Source: Burkholderia sp. WAC0059 (GTDB taxonomy: Bacteria; Pseudomonadota; Gammaproteobacteria; Burkholderiales; Burkholderiaceae). Taken from it: a stretch of 64,000 nucleotides of DNA. The stretch lies in the NCBI RefSeq assembly GCF_002870125.1, contig NZ_PNEO01000004.1, positions 248,001 to 312,000 on the forward strand, read 5' to 3'. The translations under genes and the position numbers were made by a program. The first letter of the stretch is position 1, and each line of letters opens with the position of its first letter. Positions 29,454 through 38,000 of this stretch are shown one piece after another. Below the pieces are notes generated by a model. The model did no database searches and was not told the origin of the DNA. It was given only the letters and a program-made list of their open reading frames with translations.

Positions 29454-31043
29454 ATGCGAAAGAACCTGAGAAACATCGGCCTGATCGCCATTGGCCTTGC
29501 CACCGGCGTCTTCGCCACCCTGCAAATTTCCGCCTCGGCCCAGCAACCCGACTCGCTCGCGCCGCTGCCGCTCGACCAGTTGCGGCTTTTCGCCGAAGTG
29601 TTCGGACAGATCAAGCACGACTACGTCGTGCCTGTCGACGACGACAAGCTGATCACGGCCGCGATCAAGGGCATGGTGGCAAGCCTCGATCCGCACTCGT
29701 CGTATCTCGACAAGACCGATTACGAAGAGCTGCAGGAACAGACCAAGGGCAGCTTCGCCGGCCTCGGCATCGAGATCTCGACGGAAGACGGGCTCATCAA
29801 GGTGATCTCGCCGATCGAGGACACGCCCGCGTTCCGCGCCGGCATCCGGCCCGGCGACCTCATCACGCGCATCAACGACCTGCCCGTGCGCGGCATGACG
29901 CTCGACCAGGCCGTCAAGCAGATGCGCGGCGCGCCGGGCAGCAAGGTCCTGCTGACCATCTACCGCAAGACCGACGACCGCACCTTCCCGCTCACCGTCA
30001 CGCGGGCGATCATCAAGGTGCAAAGCGTGAAGACGAAGATCCTCTCGCCGGGCTACGCCTACGTCCGCATCACGAGCTTCCAGGAACGCACGGTGCCGGA
30101 CCTCGCGACGCAACTGCAGGACATCGCGCGCCAGCAGCCGAACCTCAAGGGCCTGATTCTCGACCTGCGCAACAACGGCGGCGGCCTGCTGCAAAGCGCG
30201 GTCGGCGTCGCCGGCGCATTCCTGCCGGACGACTCCGTCGTCGTGTCCACCAACGGCCAGATCGCGGACTCCAGGCAGGTCTATCGCGACACCTACGAGA
30301 ACTACCGCCTGCCCTCGTTCGACAGCGATCCGCTGAAGAACGAGCCGGCCGAGTTCAAGACGGTGCCGATCATCGTGCTGACCAACGCGTACACGGCGTC
30401 GGCCTCGGAAATCGTCGCGGGCGCGCTGCAGGATCATCACCGCGCGCTCGTCATGGGCAAGACGACCTTCGGCAAGGGCTCGGTGCAGACCGTGCGTCCG
30501 CTGACGGCCGACACGGCCCTGCGTCTCACGACGGCCTACTACTACACGCCGCTCGGCCGCTCGATCCAGAACACGGGCATTCGCCCCGACATTCCGGTCG
30601 ACCAGTACGCGGGCGGCGATCCGGACGACGCGTTCGTCTCGCGCGAAGTCGATTACTCGAACCACCTCGCGAACACGCAGGACCCGAACGCGCAGAAGGA
30701 AGAGGCGCTGCGCGAGCAGGAACGCATGGACGAACTGCGCCAGCTCGAGGAAGCGAACGACAAGAAGACGCCCGAGCAGCGTCAGGCCGATCGCGACCGC
30801 AAGCCGGTCGAGTTCGGTTCGGCCGACGACTTCATGCTCCAGCAGGCGATGAACCAGTTCGCGGGCAAGCCGGTTCAGGAATCGAAGTCGCCGATGGAGC
30901 AGCGTCTCGCGCAAACGAAGCCGGAGCAGTCGGCTTCGGCGCCGATCGCGGTGAAGCCGGCCCTGCCGTCCGTTCCCGGCGCATCGGCCGTGATACCGGC
31001 CTCGGCGCCGCCGGCACCGCAACCGGCCTCGCAGGCGCAGTAA
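29454..31043 (+). CDS. ctpA: S41 family C-terminal processing protease
   Basis: A 529-residue exported serine protease that trims or degrades periplasmic proteins, including peptidoglycan hydrolases. It has a signal anchor (residues 7-29), a PDZ domain (about 95-180), and the S41 catalytic domain with Ser316 in TASASEI and Lys341 in FGKGS, 25 residues apart as in known CtpA enzymes. The C-terminal 110 residues are charged and then Ala/Pro-rich, probably disordered. It lies between gpmA and moeB in conserved order, with a terminator after it. Confidence 0.95.
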   Translation: MRKNLRNIGLIAIGLATGVFATLQISASAQQPDSLAPLPLDQLRLFAEVFGQIKHDYVVPVDDDKLITAAIKGMVASLDPHSSYLDKTDYEELQEQTKGSFAGLGIEISTEDGLIKVISPIEDTPAFRAGIRPGDLITRINDLPVRGMTLDQAVKQMRGAPGSKVLLTIYRKTDDRTFPLTVTRAIIKVQSVKTKILSPGYAYVRITSFQERTVPDLATQLQDIARQQPNLKGLILDLRNNGGGLLQSAVGVAGAFLPDDSVVVSTNGQIADSRQVYRDTYENYRLPSFDSDPLKNEPAEFKTVPIIVLTNAYTASASEIVAGALQDHHRALVMGKTTFGKGSVQTVRPLTADTALRLTTAYYYTPLGRSIQNTGIRPDIPVDQYAGGDPDDAFVSREVDYSNHLANTQDPNAQKEEALREQERMDELRQLEEANDKKTPEQRQADRDRKPVEFGSADDFMLQQAMNQFAGKPVQESKSPMEQRLAQTKPEQSASAPIAVKPALPSVPGASAVIPASAPPAPQPASQAQ

Positions 31044-31078
31044 GCGCCTTTGCCCGGCCTCGCGACCGGGCGAAAAGA

Positions 31079-31113
31079 AAAGGGCTTCGCGGCGGTTGCC
31101 GCGAAGCCCTTTT
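31079..31113 (+). terminator. Intrinsic terminator of ctpA
   Basis: A long perfect stem (AAAGGGCTTCGCGGC with its complement) around GGTT, ending in a T run. It lies about 35 bases after the ctpA stop. Confidence 0.92.
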
Positions 31114-31202
31114 CGCTGGCGCGGCTACAATAGCGAAACCGGCGACGCGCCGCGGCCTCCCCTCCCGCCTTGCCGCGCGGCGCCCTCTCTACGCGCTGCG
31201 CG

Positions 31203-31979
31203 ATGAACGACGAACAACTTCTCCGCTATTCCCGCCACATTCTCGTCGACGAACTCGGCATCGAGGCGCAGCAGCGCTTTCTCGATGCACACGCGATCGT
31301 CGTCGGCGCGGGCGGCCTCGGCTCGCCCGCGGCGATGTACCTGGCCGCGGCCGGCGTCGGCACGCTCACGCTCGTCGACGACGACACGGTCGACCTCACG
31401 AACCTGCAGCGGCAGATCCTGCACACGAGCGCATCGGTCGGCGAGAAGAAGGTCGACTCGGGCCGCGCCGCCATCGCGCGGCTGAACCCCGGCGTCGAGG
31501 TGCGAGCGATCGCCGAGCGCATCGGCGACGCGTGGCTCGATCGCACGGTGCGAGGCGCGAGCGTCGTGCTCGACTGCACCGACAACTTCGCGACGCGCCA
31601 CGCGATCAACCGCGCCTGCGTCGCCCACGGCGTGCCGCTCGTGTCGGGCGCGGCGCTGCGCTTCGACGGGCAGATCAGCACGTTCGATTTCCGCGACGAC
31701 GCCTCGCCGTGCTATGCCTGCGTGTTTCCCGAGGATCAGCCGTTTGAGGAAGTGGCCTGCTCGACGATGGGCGTGTTCGCGCCGACGGTCGGGATCATCG
31801 GCGCGATGCAGGCCGCGGAAGCGTTGAGGGTGATCGCCGGAATCGGCACGCCGCTCGTCGGGCGGCTCATGATGCTCGACTCGCTGCGCATGGAGTGGAA
31901 CACGATGCGCATCGCGCGGCAGCCCGACTGCCCGGTCTGCGGCGGCACGCATCGGAAAGCCGGGCGCAGCGGCGCCTGA
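31203..31979 (+). CDS. moeB: MoeB/ThiF-type adenylyltransferase
   Basis: A 258-residue E1-like enzyme that adenylates the C-terminal glycine of a small sulfur carrier (MoaD or ThiS). It has the ATP-binding GAGGLGSPAAMYLAAAG at 35-51, DDDTVDLTNLQRQILH, LDCTDNFATRHAIN, and zinc-binding pairs CYAC and CPVC (last near residue 245). There is no rhodanese domain. Family members of this form serve molybdopterin and thiamine synthesis; the partner is not encoded nearby. The ATG at 31203 fits family starts (MNDEQLLRYSRHI). Confidence 0.93.
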   Translation: MNDEQLLRYSRHILVDELGIEAQQRFLDAHAIVVGAGGLGSPAAMYLAAAGVGTLTLVDDDTVDLTNLQRQILHTSASVGEKKVDSGRAAIARLNPGVEVRAIAERIGDAWLDRTVRGASVVLDCTDNFATRHAINRACVAHGVPLVSGAALRFDGQISTFDFRDDASPCYACVFPEDQPFEEVACSTMGVFAPTVGIIGAMQAAEALRVIAGIGTPLVGRLMMLDSLRMEWNTMRIARQPDCPVCGGTHRKAGRSGA

Positions 31980-32072
31980 AGCTCGCCACCACAGCTACGT
32001 CCGGGGCCGGCGCAACCGCATAACGCCCGCATGCCTCATACGCCCAGCCTGCCTCCAAAGGAAGGACGCGGG

Positions 32073-33812
32073 TCAGGCCTCGGCCACGCGCTTGAGCGCC
32101 GCCTGCAACTCCTCGGGCTCGTAAGCGGCCAGCACGTCCGCCACCGGCTTTTCCAGCAACTTCAACTGCGAGCGCAGAATCTCCTGCTTGACGAACAATA
32201 GCTGGCTCGGGTGCATCGAGAACTCGGTGAGCCCCATGCCGAGCAGCAGCTTCGTCAACGCCGGATCGCCGGCCATTTCCCCGCACACGGCGACGGGCAC
32301 CCCGGCGCGCTTCGCCTCGCGCAGCGTGTGCGCGATCAGGTGCAGCACGGCCGGATGCAGCGGGTCGTAGAGGTCGGCCACGGCGTTGTCGGCGCGGTCG
32401 ATCGCGAGCGTGTACTGGATCAGATCGTTGGTGCCGATCGAGAGGAAGTCGAGCCGCTTGAGGAACAGCGGCAGCGCGATCGCGGCGGCCGGAATCTCGA
32501 TCATCGCGCCGATGTGCACGCCCGGATCGTAGGCGAGCCCCGCGTCGTCGAGCTGGCGCTTCGCCTCGCGGATCAGGTCGAGCGTCTGGTCGATCTCCCG
32601 CGCATGCGCGAGCATCGGGATCAGGATCTTCACCTGACCGAACGCCGAAGCGCGCAGGATCGCGCGCAACTGCGTGAGGAACATCTGCGGCTCGGACAGG
32701 CTCCAGCGGATCGCGCGCAGCCCCAGCGCCGGGTTCGCCGTGCTCTCGTAGCCATCGCCGCCGCCGATCGAATCGAGCGGCTTGTCCGCGCCGACGTCGA
32801 TCGTGCGGATCGTCACGGGCCGCCCCTGCATCAGCTCCACGGCGCGACGGTACGCGTCGAACTGCTCCTCTTCCTCGGGCAGCCCGTCCTTGTGATTCAT
32901 GAACAGGAATTCGGTGCGAAAGAGGCCGACGCCCTGCGCGCCCGCGTCGAGCGCGGCCTGCGCGTCGTCGGGCAACTCGATGTTGGCGCACAGATGCACC
33001 TTCGTCCCGCACAGCGTCTGCGTGGGCGAGAACTTCAGGCGCTGCAGCTTGCGCTTTTCCAGCACCATCTCGCTTTGCCGGTACGTGTACTCCTCGAGCA
33101 CGATCGGCGCGGGATCGACGATGACGATGCCGTGGTCGCCGTCGACGATGATGAGATCGTCCTGGCGGATCAGGGCGCTCGCCTGCTGCACGCCGACCGC
33201 GGCCGGAATGCCGAGGCTGCGCGCGACGATCGCCGTGTGCGACGTGCGCCCGCCGAGGTCGGTGACGAAGCCCTGGAACGTCTGCGTCTTGAACTGCAGC
33301 ATGTCGGCGGGCGCGATGTCGTGGGCGACCACGATCATCTCGTCGCAGCCGCCGTGCAGCGTCGGCGACGTCGCGCCGGCCAGCGCCTTCAGCACGCGCT
33401 CGACCACCTGCTGGATGTCGGCCTTGCGCTCGCGCAGGTACTCGTCCTCGATGTCGTCGAAGTGGCGCGAAAGGCGTTCGAGCTGCTCGGCCAGCGCCCA
33501 CTCGGCGTTGTAGCGGCGCGTGCGGATGAGATCGATGGTCTCCTGCACGAGCATCGTGTCCTTCAGGATCAGCAGGTGAACGCCGATGAACGCGCCCATT
33601 TCGCTGGGCGCGTCGGCGGACAAGTCGGCGAGCAGCACGTCGAGCTCTTCGCGCACGGCGTCCATCGCCGTGCGCAGGCGCTCGACTTCTTTCTCGACGT
33701 CGGCCGGTTCGACCAGATAATGGTCGACGTCGAGCGCGGCCGGGGCAATCAGGTAAGCCCGCCCGATGGCGATGCCGCGCGATACGGGAATTCCATGCAG
33801 CGTGAATGACAC
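32073..33812 (-). CDS. ptsI: PTS Enzyme I (phosphoenolpyruvate-protein phosphotransferase)
   Basis: A 579-residue Enzyme I that takes phosphate from PEP and passes it to HPr. H192 in GGRTSHTAIVAR is the phosphorylation site. The PEP-binding barrel shows LFRTEFLFM, IRTIDVGADKPL, GAMIEIPAAAI and CGEMAGDP with the conserved Cys. The start is GTG at 33812, chosen because GAGGAGG lies 6 bases before it and similarity begins there; an ATG at 33935 lacks support. With ptsH and the EIIA(Man) gene it forms a permease-less relay typical of betaproteobacteria, likely regulatory. Confidence 0.96.
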   Translation of the reverse strand: MSFTLHGIPVSRGIAIGRAYLIAPAALDVDHYLVEPADVEKEVERLRTAMDAVREELDVLLADLSADAPSEMGAFIGVHLLILKDTMLVQETIDLIRTRRYNAEWALAEQLERLSRHFDDIEDEYLRERKADIQQVVERVLKALAGATSPTLHGGCDEMIVVAHDIAPADMLQFKTQTFQGFVTDLGGRTSHTAIVARSLGIPAAVGVQQASALIRQDDLIIVDGDHGIVIVDPAPIVLEEYTYRQSEMVLEKRKLQRLKFSPTQTLCGTKVHLCANIELPDDAQAALDAGAQGVGLFRTEFLFMNHKDGLPEEEEQFDAYRRAVELMQGRPVTIRTIDVGADKPLDSIGGGDGYESTANPALGLRAIRWSLSEPQMFLTQLRAILRASAFGQVKILIPMLAHAREIDQTLDLIREAKRQLDDAGLAYDPGVHIGAMIEIPAAAIALPLFLKRLDFLSIGTNDLIQYTLAIDRADNAVADLYDPLHPAVLHLIAHTLREAKRAGVPVAVCGEMAGDPALTKLLLGMGLTEFSMHPSQLLFVKQEILRSQLKLLEKPVADVLAAYEPEELQAALKRVAEA

Positions 33813-33979
33813 GCGCCCTCCTCTAATTCTGTGATGCCGCGGCAAGCCGCTGCGACGGGCTATCAGACTCCGCCGACGATTATAAATTCCATCGCGCCGC
33901 GACGGCATCGGGACAACACGAATGGGGCGCCACATCGGGCCGCCGCCGCCCGGTTCTCACCGTTTTCGTCCGCGCCATG

Positions 33980-34007
33980 AAAAACGCCGCGGCAAACCGC
34001 GGCGTTT
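33980..34007 (-). terminator. Hairpin terminator between ptsH and ptsI
   Basis: AAACGCCGCGG and CCGCGGCGTTT form an 11-base stem around a four-base loop, followed on the minus strand by five T. It stands after ptsH and before ptsI, so it would end or attenuate the EIIA-ptsH transcript before ptsI. Confidence 0.8.
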
Positions 34008-34032
34008 CGTCATGCGCAGCAGCGGGTCCGCA

Positions 34033-34302
34033 TCATTGTCCTTCGCCGAATTTATCGGCGATCAGCTTGAGCAGCGCGCTCATGGCCTCGGCCTCGTCCG
34101 GCCCCTCGGTCTCGATCAGGACCGTGCTGCCGATGCCCGCCGCCAGCATCATCACGCCCATGATGCTCTTGGCGTTGATCCGCCGGCCGTTGCGGCTCAT
34201 CCAGATTTCCGACTGAAAACTCCCCGCCAGTTGGGTCAGCTTGGCCGACGCGCGCGCGTGCAGGCCGAGTTTGTTCACGATAGTCGTCTCTTGTTGCAGC
34301 AT
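34033..34302 (-). CDS. ptsH: Phosphocarrier protein HPr
   Basis: An 89-residue HPr. The PTS site is H15 in GLHARASAKL, and S46 in NAKSIMGVMML is the residue phosphorylated by HPr kinase in bacteria that have one. It accepts phosphate from Enzyme I and hands it to the EIIA encoded just upstream. The gap to ptsI carries a terminator. Confidence 0.97.
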   Translation of the reverse strand: MLQQETTIVNKLGLHARASAKLTQLAGSFQSEIWMSRNGRRINAKSIMGVMMLAAGIGSTVLIETEGPDEAEAMSALLKLIADKFGEGQ

Positions 34303-34371
34303 AAGGTTGAGGGCAAGAATAAAGGGCGGGAATCGGGAAATCGGGAGGAAAAATCGGCGAAGGCGGGGACG

Positions 34372-34851
34372 CTAGACACCGGCCCGTTTGAGCTGTCCGG
34401 CGGCGGTCACGACCGGCTGCGCGGGCAGGCATCCGCAGTCGGCCGGCAGCGGCGTCGTCGGCCCGATCGTATGAATGCCCTTGGTCGCGCCGGCCAGGGC
34501 CTTCTCGACCAGCGTGTCGAGCGGCGCGGCACGGTAGCAGACGGCACGCACGAGCATCGGCAGGTTGACGCCGGCCAGCACGCGCACCTGAGGCTGCGTC
34601 GCCAGTCGCACGGCGATGTTCGAGGGCGTCGCGCCGAACAGGTCGGTCAGCACGAGCGCGCCGTTGTCCTCGCGCAGGCGCTCGATTTCCGCATTGGCCT
34701 GCGCGACGACGCGCACGGGGTCGCTGTCGGGCAGGACGTCCAGCGCGCCGATGCGCGCCGGCAATCCGCCGTAAATGTGGGCGACGCACTCGCGAAGCGA
34801 GGAGGCCAGCGGCGCGTGCGCGATGATCAGAATCCCAGCCATATCAGTCAT
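34372..34851 (-). CDS. manX: PTS EIIA component, mannose family
   Basis: A 159-residue EIIA(Man)-type protein. The phosphorylated histidine is H12 in ILIIAHAPLASSL, and GALVLTDLFGATPSNIA near residue 65 is the second family block. The last 30 residues are an unconserved extension. No EIIB, C or D gene is adjacent, so as in other betaproteobacteria this is an incomplete system with a presumed signalling role rather than mannose transport. The ATG three codons in (MAGIL) is an alternative start. Confidence 0.9.
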   Translation of the reverse strand: MTDMAGILIIAHAPLASSLRECVAHIYGGLPARIGALDVLPDSDPVRVVAQANAEIERLREDNGALVLTDLFGATPSNIAVRLATQPQVRVLAGVNLPMLVRAVCYRAAPLDTLVEKALAGATKGIHTIGPTTPLPADCGCLPAQPVVTAAGQLKRAGV

Positions 34852-35092
34852 GCTGCAAAAAACGGCTCTGAACGCGGCCCCGCCCGATCCGCGGGAAAAT
34901 CCGCCCGAACTGTCTGCCCCGCGGCCAGCCGCCAGCCATCGGGGTCAGAGCACGTACTGCGGCGGTCGAGGTACGCGCAAGGTACGCGTTGTCGCGCCAA
35001 ACCCGCCGCATTGTAGCAGGGTCCATTTTCGCCCCGGCCGCGCAATCCTGCCTGGCCGGCATCCGCACATTGTGCGCGCCATGCGAACCGCT

Positions 35093-36049
35093 TCAGCCCG
35101 CCGCGCGCTCCAGCGCGTCGACGAACATCGCGGCCACGTCGAAACCGGTCTGCTCCATGATCTCGCGAAAGCAGGTCGGGCTCGTCACGTTCACTTCGGT
35201 CAGCCAGTCGCCGATCGCGTCGAGCCCCACGAGCAGCAGGCCGCGCGCCGCCAGCACCGGGCCGAGCGTTTCCGCGATCTCGCGGTCGCGCGCGGTGAGC
35301 GGCTGCGCCCGGCCGAGGCCGCCCGCCGCCAGGTTGCCGCGCACCTCGTTGCCCTGCGGAATGCGCGCGAGCGCATACGGCACGGGCACGCCGCCGATCA
35401 GCAGAATGCGCTTGTCGCCGTCCTTGATCTGCGGGATGAACTTCTGCGCCATCACGCTGCGCGCGCCGTCGTGGCTCAGCATCTCGACGATCGAGCCGAG
35501 GTTCATCCCGTCGGCCTTCACGCGGAACACGCCCATGCCGCCCATCCCGTCGAGCGGCTTGAGGATCACGTCGCCGTGCTCGGCGTGGAACGCGCGCAGC
35601 CGCGCAGCGTCGCGCGTCACGAGCGTCGGCGTGACGAACTGCGCGAACTCGCCGATCGCGAGCTTTTCCGAATGGTCGCGAATCGACTGGGGACGGTTGA
35701 AGATTCTCGCGCCGGCGCGCTCGGCGATTTCGAGCAGCCACGTGGACGTCACGTACTCCATGTCGAACGGCGGGTCCTTGCGCATCAGCACCGCGTCGAA
35801 GCTCGCGAGCGCGCGGGCGACGACCGGCTGCGCCTCGAACCAGCGCTCGCGATGCAGGTCCGCCGTGTCGCCGACGACCCGGAACGGCCGCACGTCGGCC
35901 TCCACCGCGCCGCCGCTCCAGGCGAGGTGCTGCGGCTCGCACGCGTACAGCGTATGCCCGCGGCGCGCCGCCTCGGCGATCATCGCGTAGGTCGAGTCCT
36001 TGTAGATGCGAAACCGTTCGAGCGGATCGGCGATAAAGAGTATGTCCAT
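35093..36049 (-). CDS. gshB: Glutathione synthetase
   Basis: A 318-residue ATP-grasp enzyme that adds glycine to gamma-glutamylcysteine. The start MDILFIADPLERF, the DPPFDMEY segment, the ATP-binding loop KPLDGMGGMGVFR, and GGVPVPYALARIP and EVNVTSPTCFRE near the end are characteristic of the proteobacterial GshB. The start at 36049 has AGGGA just upstream; an ATG five codons earlier is less likely. It follows gshA on the same strand with a 186-base gap. Confidence 0.97.
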   Translation of the reverse strand: MDILFIADPLERFRIYKDSTYAMIAEAARRGHTLYACEPQHLAWSGGAVEADVRPFRVVGDTADLHRERWFEAQPVVARALASFDAVLMRKDPPFDMEYVTSTWLLEIAERAGARIFNRPQSIRDHSEKLAIGEFAQFVTPTLVTRDAARLRAFHAEHGDVILKPLDGMGGMGVFRVKADGMNLGSIVEMLSHDGARSVMAQKFIPQIKDGDKRILLIGGVPVPYALARIPQGNEVRGNLAAGGLGRAQPLTARDREIAETLGPVLAARGLLLVGLDAIGDWLTEVNVTSPTCFREIMEQTGFDVAAMFVDALERAAG

Positions 36050-36235
36050 AAAATCCCTGAGCATCGTGGGCCCATGCCGCCGACCCGTGCTACGAAATGG
36101 CTGCCAAACGATCGCGAACCGGCCGCGAAAAAGAAAGAAAGGGGCGCGCCGACGGTCGCCCCGAGGCGGCCCTTATGGTACAGCACGGCAGAACGCCGTT
36201 ACGGCGGCCCGGCGCGCCACCCGCGGGCAGCGCGT

Positions 36236-37525
36236 TTAAACCTGGATCGCCTCGGGATCGGTCTTCTCGAGCTCCACCGACGCGGCGATCAGACCGAGCC
36301 GGGCGACCACGCCGTACAGATAGAAGCGGTTGGGCGGCGCCGCGCCCGGCTTCGCGTGCGTGTCGGGCAGCGCCGTGTGCTCGAAGCCCAGCGGCACGAA
36401 GTGCATGCCCGGTGCGTTCAGGTTCTGGTCGCGCTCGCGGCCGCCGTGCGCACGGTAGAACCCGCCCACCACGTAGCGGTCGATCATGTAGACGACGGGC
36501 TCGGCCACCTCGTCGCCGATCCGCTCGAACGTATAGACGCCCTCCTGCACGATCACGTCGTGCACCTCGAGGCCGTCCTTGGCCGCCGCCATCTTCGCGC
36601 GCTCGCGCCTCGTGAGCGAGGCGACCTCGGCGGCGTCGTGCACCGTCATCACGCCCCGCCCGTTCGTGCCCGCGTCCGACTTGATGACGACATAGGGCCG
36701 CTCGGTGACGCCGTACTCGCGGTACTTCCTCGCGATCTTCTTGAGCACGGCGTCGATCGCCTCGGCCAGGGCTTCCTCGCCGGTGCGCTGCTCGAAGTCG
36801 ACGTTCTCGACGTGCGCGAAATACGGGTTGATCATCCACGGATCGATGCCGACCATCTTCGCGAACTTCTTCGCGACGTCGTCGTAGCACGAGAAGTGCG
36901 TCGACTTGCGGCGCACGGCCCAGCCCGCGTGCAGCGGCGGCAGCAGATATTGCTCGTGCAGGTTTTCGAGCACCGGCGGAATGCCGCCCGAGAGATCGTT
37001 GTTCAGCAGGATCGAGCACGGATCGAAATTCTTCAGGCCGACCCGCCGCGCCGAGCGTTCGAGCGGCTCGAGCACGAGCTTCTGGCCGTCCGAGAGCGAG
37101 ATCGTGACCGGCCCCGCGATGCTCTCATCGAGCGTGCCGAAGCGCACGTTCAGACCGGCCTGGCGCATGATCGTCGCGAGCCGCGCGACGTTTTCGAGGT
37201 AGAAGGCGTTGCGCGTGTGCTGCTCGGGAATCACGAGCAGATTCTTGGCGTCGGGGCAGATCTTCTCGATGGCGGCCATCGCCGCCTGCACGGCGAGCGG
37301 CAGCACCTCCTGCGGCAGGCAGTTGAATGCGCCGGGGAAGAGATTGGTGTCGACCGGCGCGAGCTTGAAACCGGCATTGCGCAGATCCACCGAGCAGTAG
37401 AACGGCGGCGTGTGCTCCTGCCATTCGAGGCGGAACCACCGTTCGATGGCCGGCGTGGCGTCGAGGATGCGCTCCTCGAGTTCGAGCAGCGGGCCGTTCA
37501 ACGCCGTAACGAGGTGCGGGACCAT
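36236..37525 (-). CDS. gshA: Glutamate–cysteine ligase (betaproteobacterial type)
   Basis: A 429-residue enzyme forming gamma-glutamylcysteine, the first step of glutathione synthesis. It belongs to the GshA class found in betaproteobacteria, which is unrelated in length to the E. coli enzyme. Typical blocks are VPHLVTALNGPLLELEE, CSVDLRNAGFKLAPVDTNLFPGG-like FPGAFNCL, VIKSDAGTNGRGVM and APGMHFVPLGFEH. The start MVPHLV at 37525 is where similarity begins. The order gshA-gshB-EIIA-ptsH-ptsI is the usual one in the family. Confidence 0.95.
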   Translation of the reverse strand: MVPHLVTALNGPLLELEERILDATPAIERWFRLEWQEHTPPFYCSVDLRNAGFKLAPVDTNLFPGAFNCLPQEVLPLAVQAAMAAIEKICPDAKNLLVIPEQHTRNAFYLENVARLATIMRQAGLNVRFGTLDESIAGPVTISLSDGQKLVLEPLERSARRVGLKNFDPCSILLNNDLSGGIPPVLENLHEQYLLPPLHAGWAVRRKSTHFSCYDDVAKKFAKMVGIDPWMINPYFAHVENVDFEQRTGEEALAEAIDAVLKKIARKYREYGVTERPYVVIKSDAGTNGRGVMTVHDAAEVASLTRRERAKMAAAKDGLEVHDVIVQEGVYTFERIGDEVAEPVVYMIDRYVVGGFYRAHGGRERDQNLNAPGMHFVPLGFEHTALPDTHAKPGAAPPNRFYLYGVVARLGLIAASVELEKTDPEAIQV

Positions 37526-37638
37526 GGGGTACTCACGGACTGAGCCGACAAAAACGGCGATTGTAGGGAATGACGCGTCGCATGTGGGGGCGCGCCCGCC
37601 ATAAAACAAGCCGGTCATACCCCTATACAGCACAGGGC

Positions 37639-37669
37639 TTTCCGGCGCTCACGGCTCGCGCGCCGGAAA
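37639..37669. repeat. Inverted repeat upstream of gshA
   Basis: TTTCCGGCGC (37639-37648) and GCGCCGGAAA (37660-37669) are perfect ten-base complements with an 11-base loop, about 115 bases before the gshA start. It could be an RNA stem in the leader or a dimeric operator. It lies in the 475-base gap 37526-38000, which otherwise shows a very GC-rich stretch and the amtB terminator but no gene. Confidence 0.45.
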
Positions 37670-37892
37670 TCCGCCCATCCGCAACACCGGCCGATGCGTA
37701 TGCACGCTTGCTGCGCATCCATTCTGGCTCACGCCGCCCCCTGCGCGCAACGAGGCCATACACACGCCGCACACGCCCGGCCCGGCGCCCCGGCACCGGC
37801 CGGGGCCCGCCCCCGGGCCAGCGAGCCGCGTGCCCGAGCGAAACCGACAGCAAGGAAATCGACCGGAGGCAACCCGATCCGGGACACCCAAA

Positions 37893-37921
37893 AGAAAAAA
37901 GCCCGCCTGGGAAGGCGGGCT
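37893..37921 (-). terminator. Intrinsic terminator of glnK-amtB
   Basis: GCCCGCCT and AGGCGGGC form the stem around GGGA. The A run before it (37895-37900) is a T run on the minus strand, so it ends transcripts leaving amtB, about 80 bases after its stop. Confidence 0.9.
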
Positions 37922-38000
37922 CAAGTCGCTGCGCTACTACTGCGTTGCTACCCCATACTACGACTACGCTGCTGCTCCGACGCGGAAGAACCGCTCATGC

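Noticed and set aside
29309..31747. An 812-codon plus-strand frame overlapping ctpA and moeB in another phase
   Set aside because: It spans two real genes and their terminator and shows no domain; the ctpA and moeB frames carry all conserved motifs.
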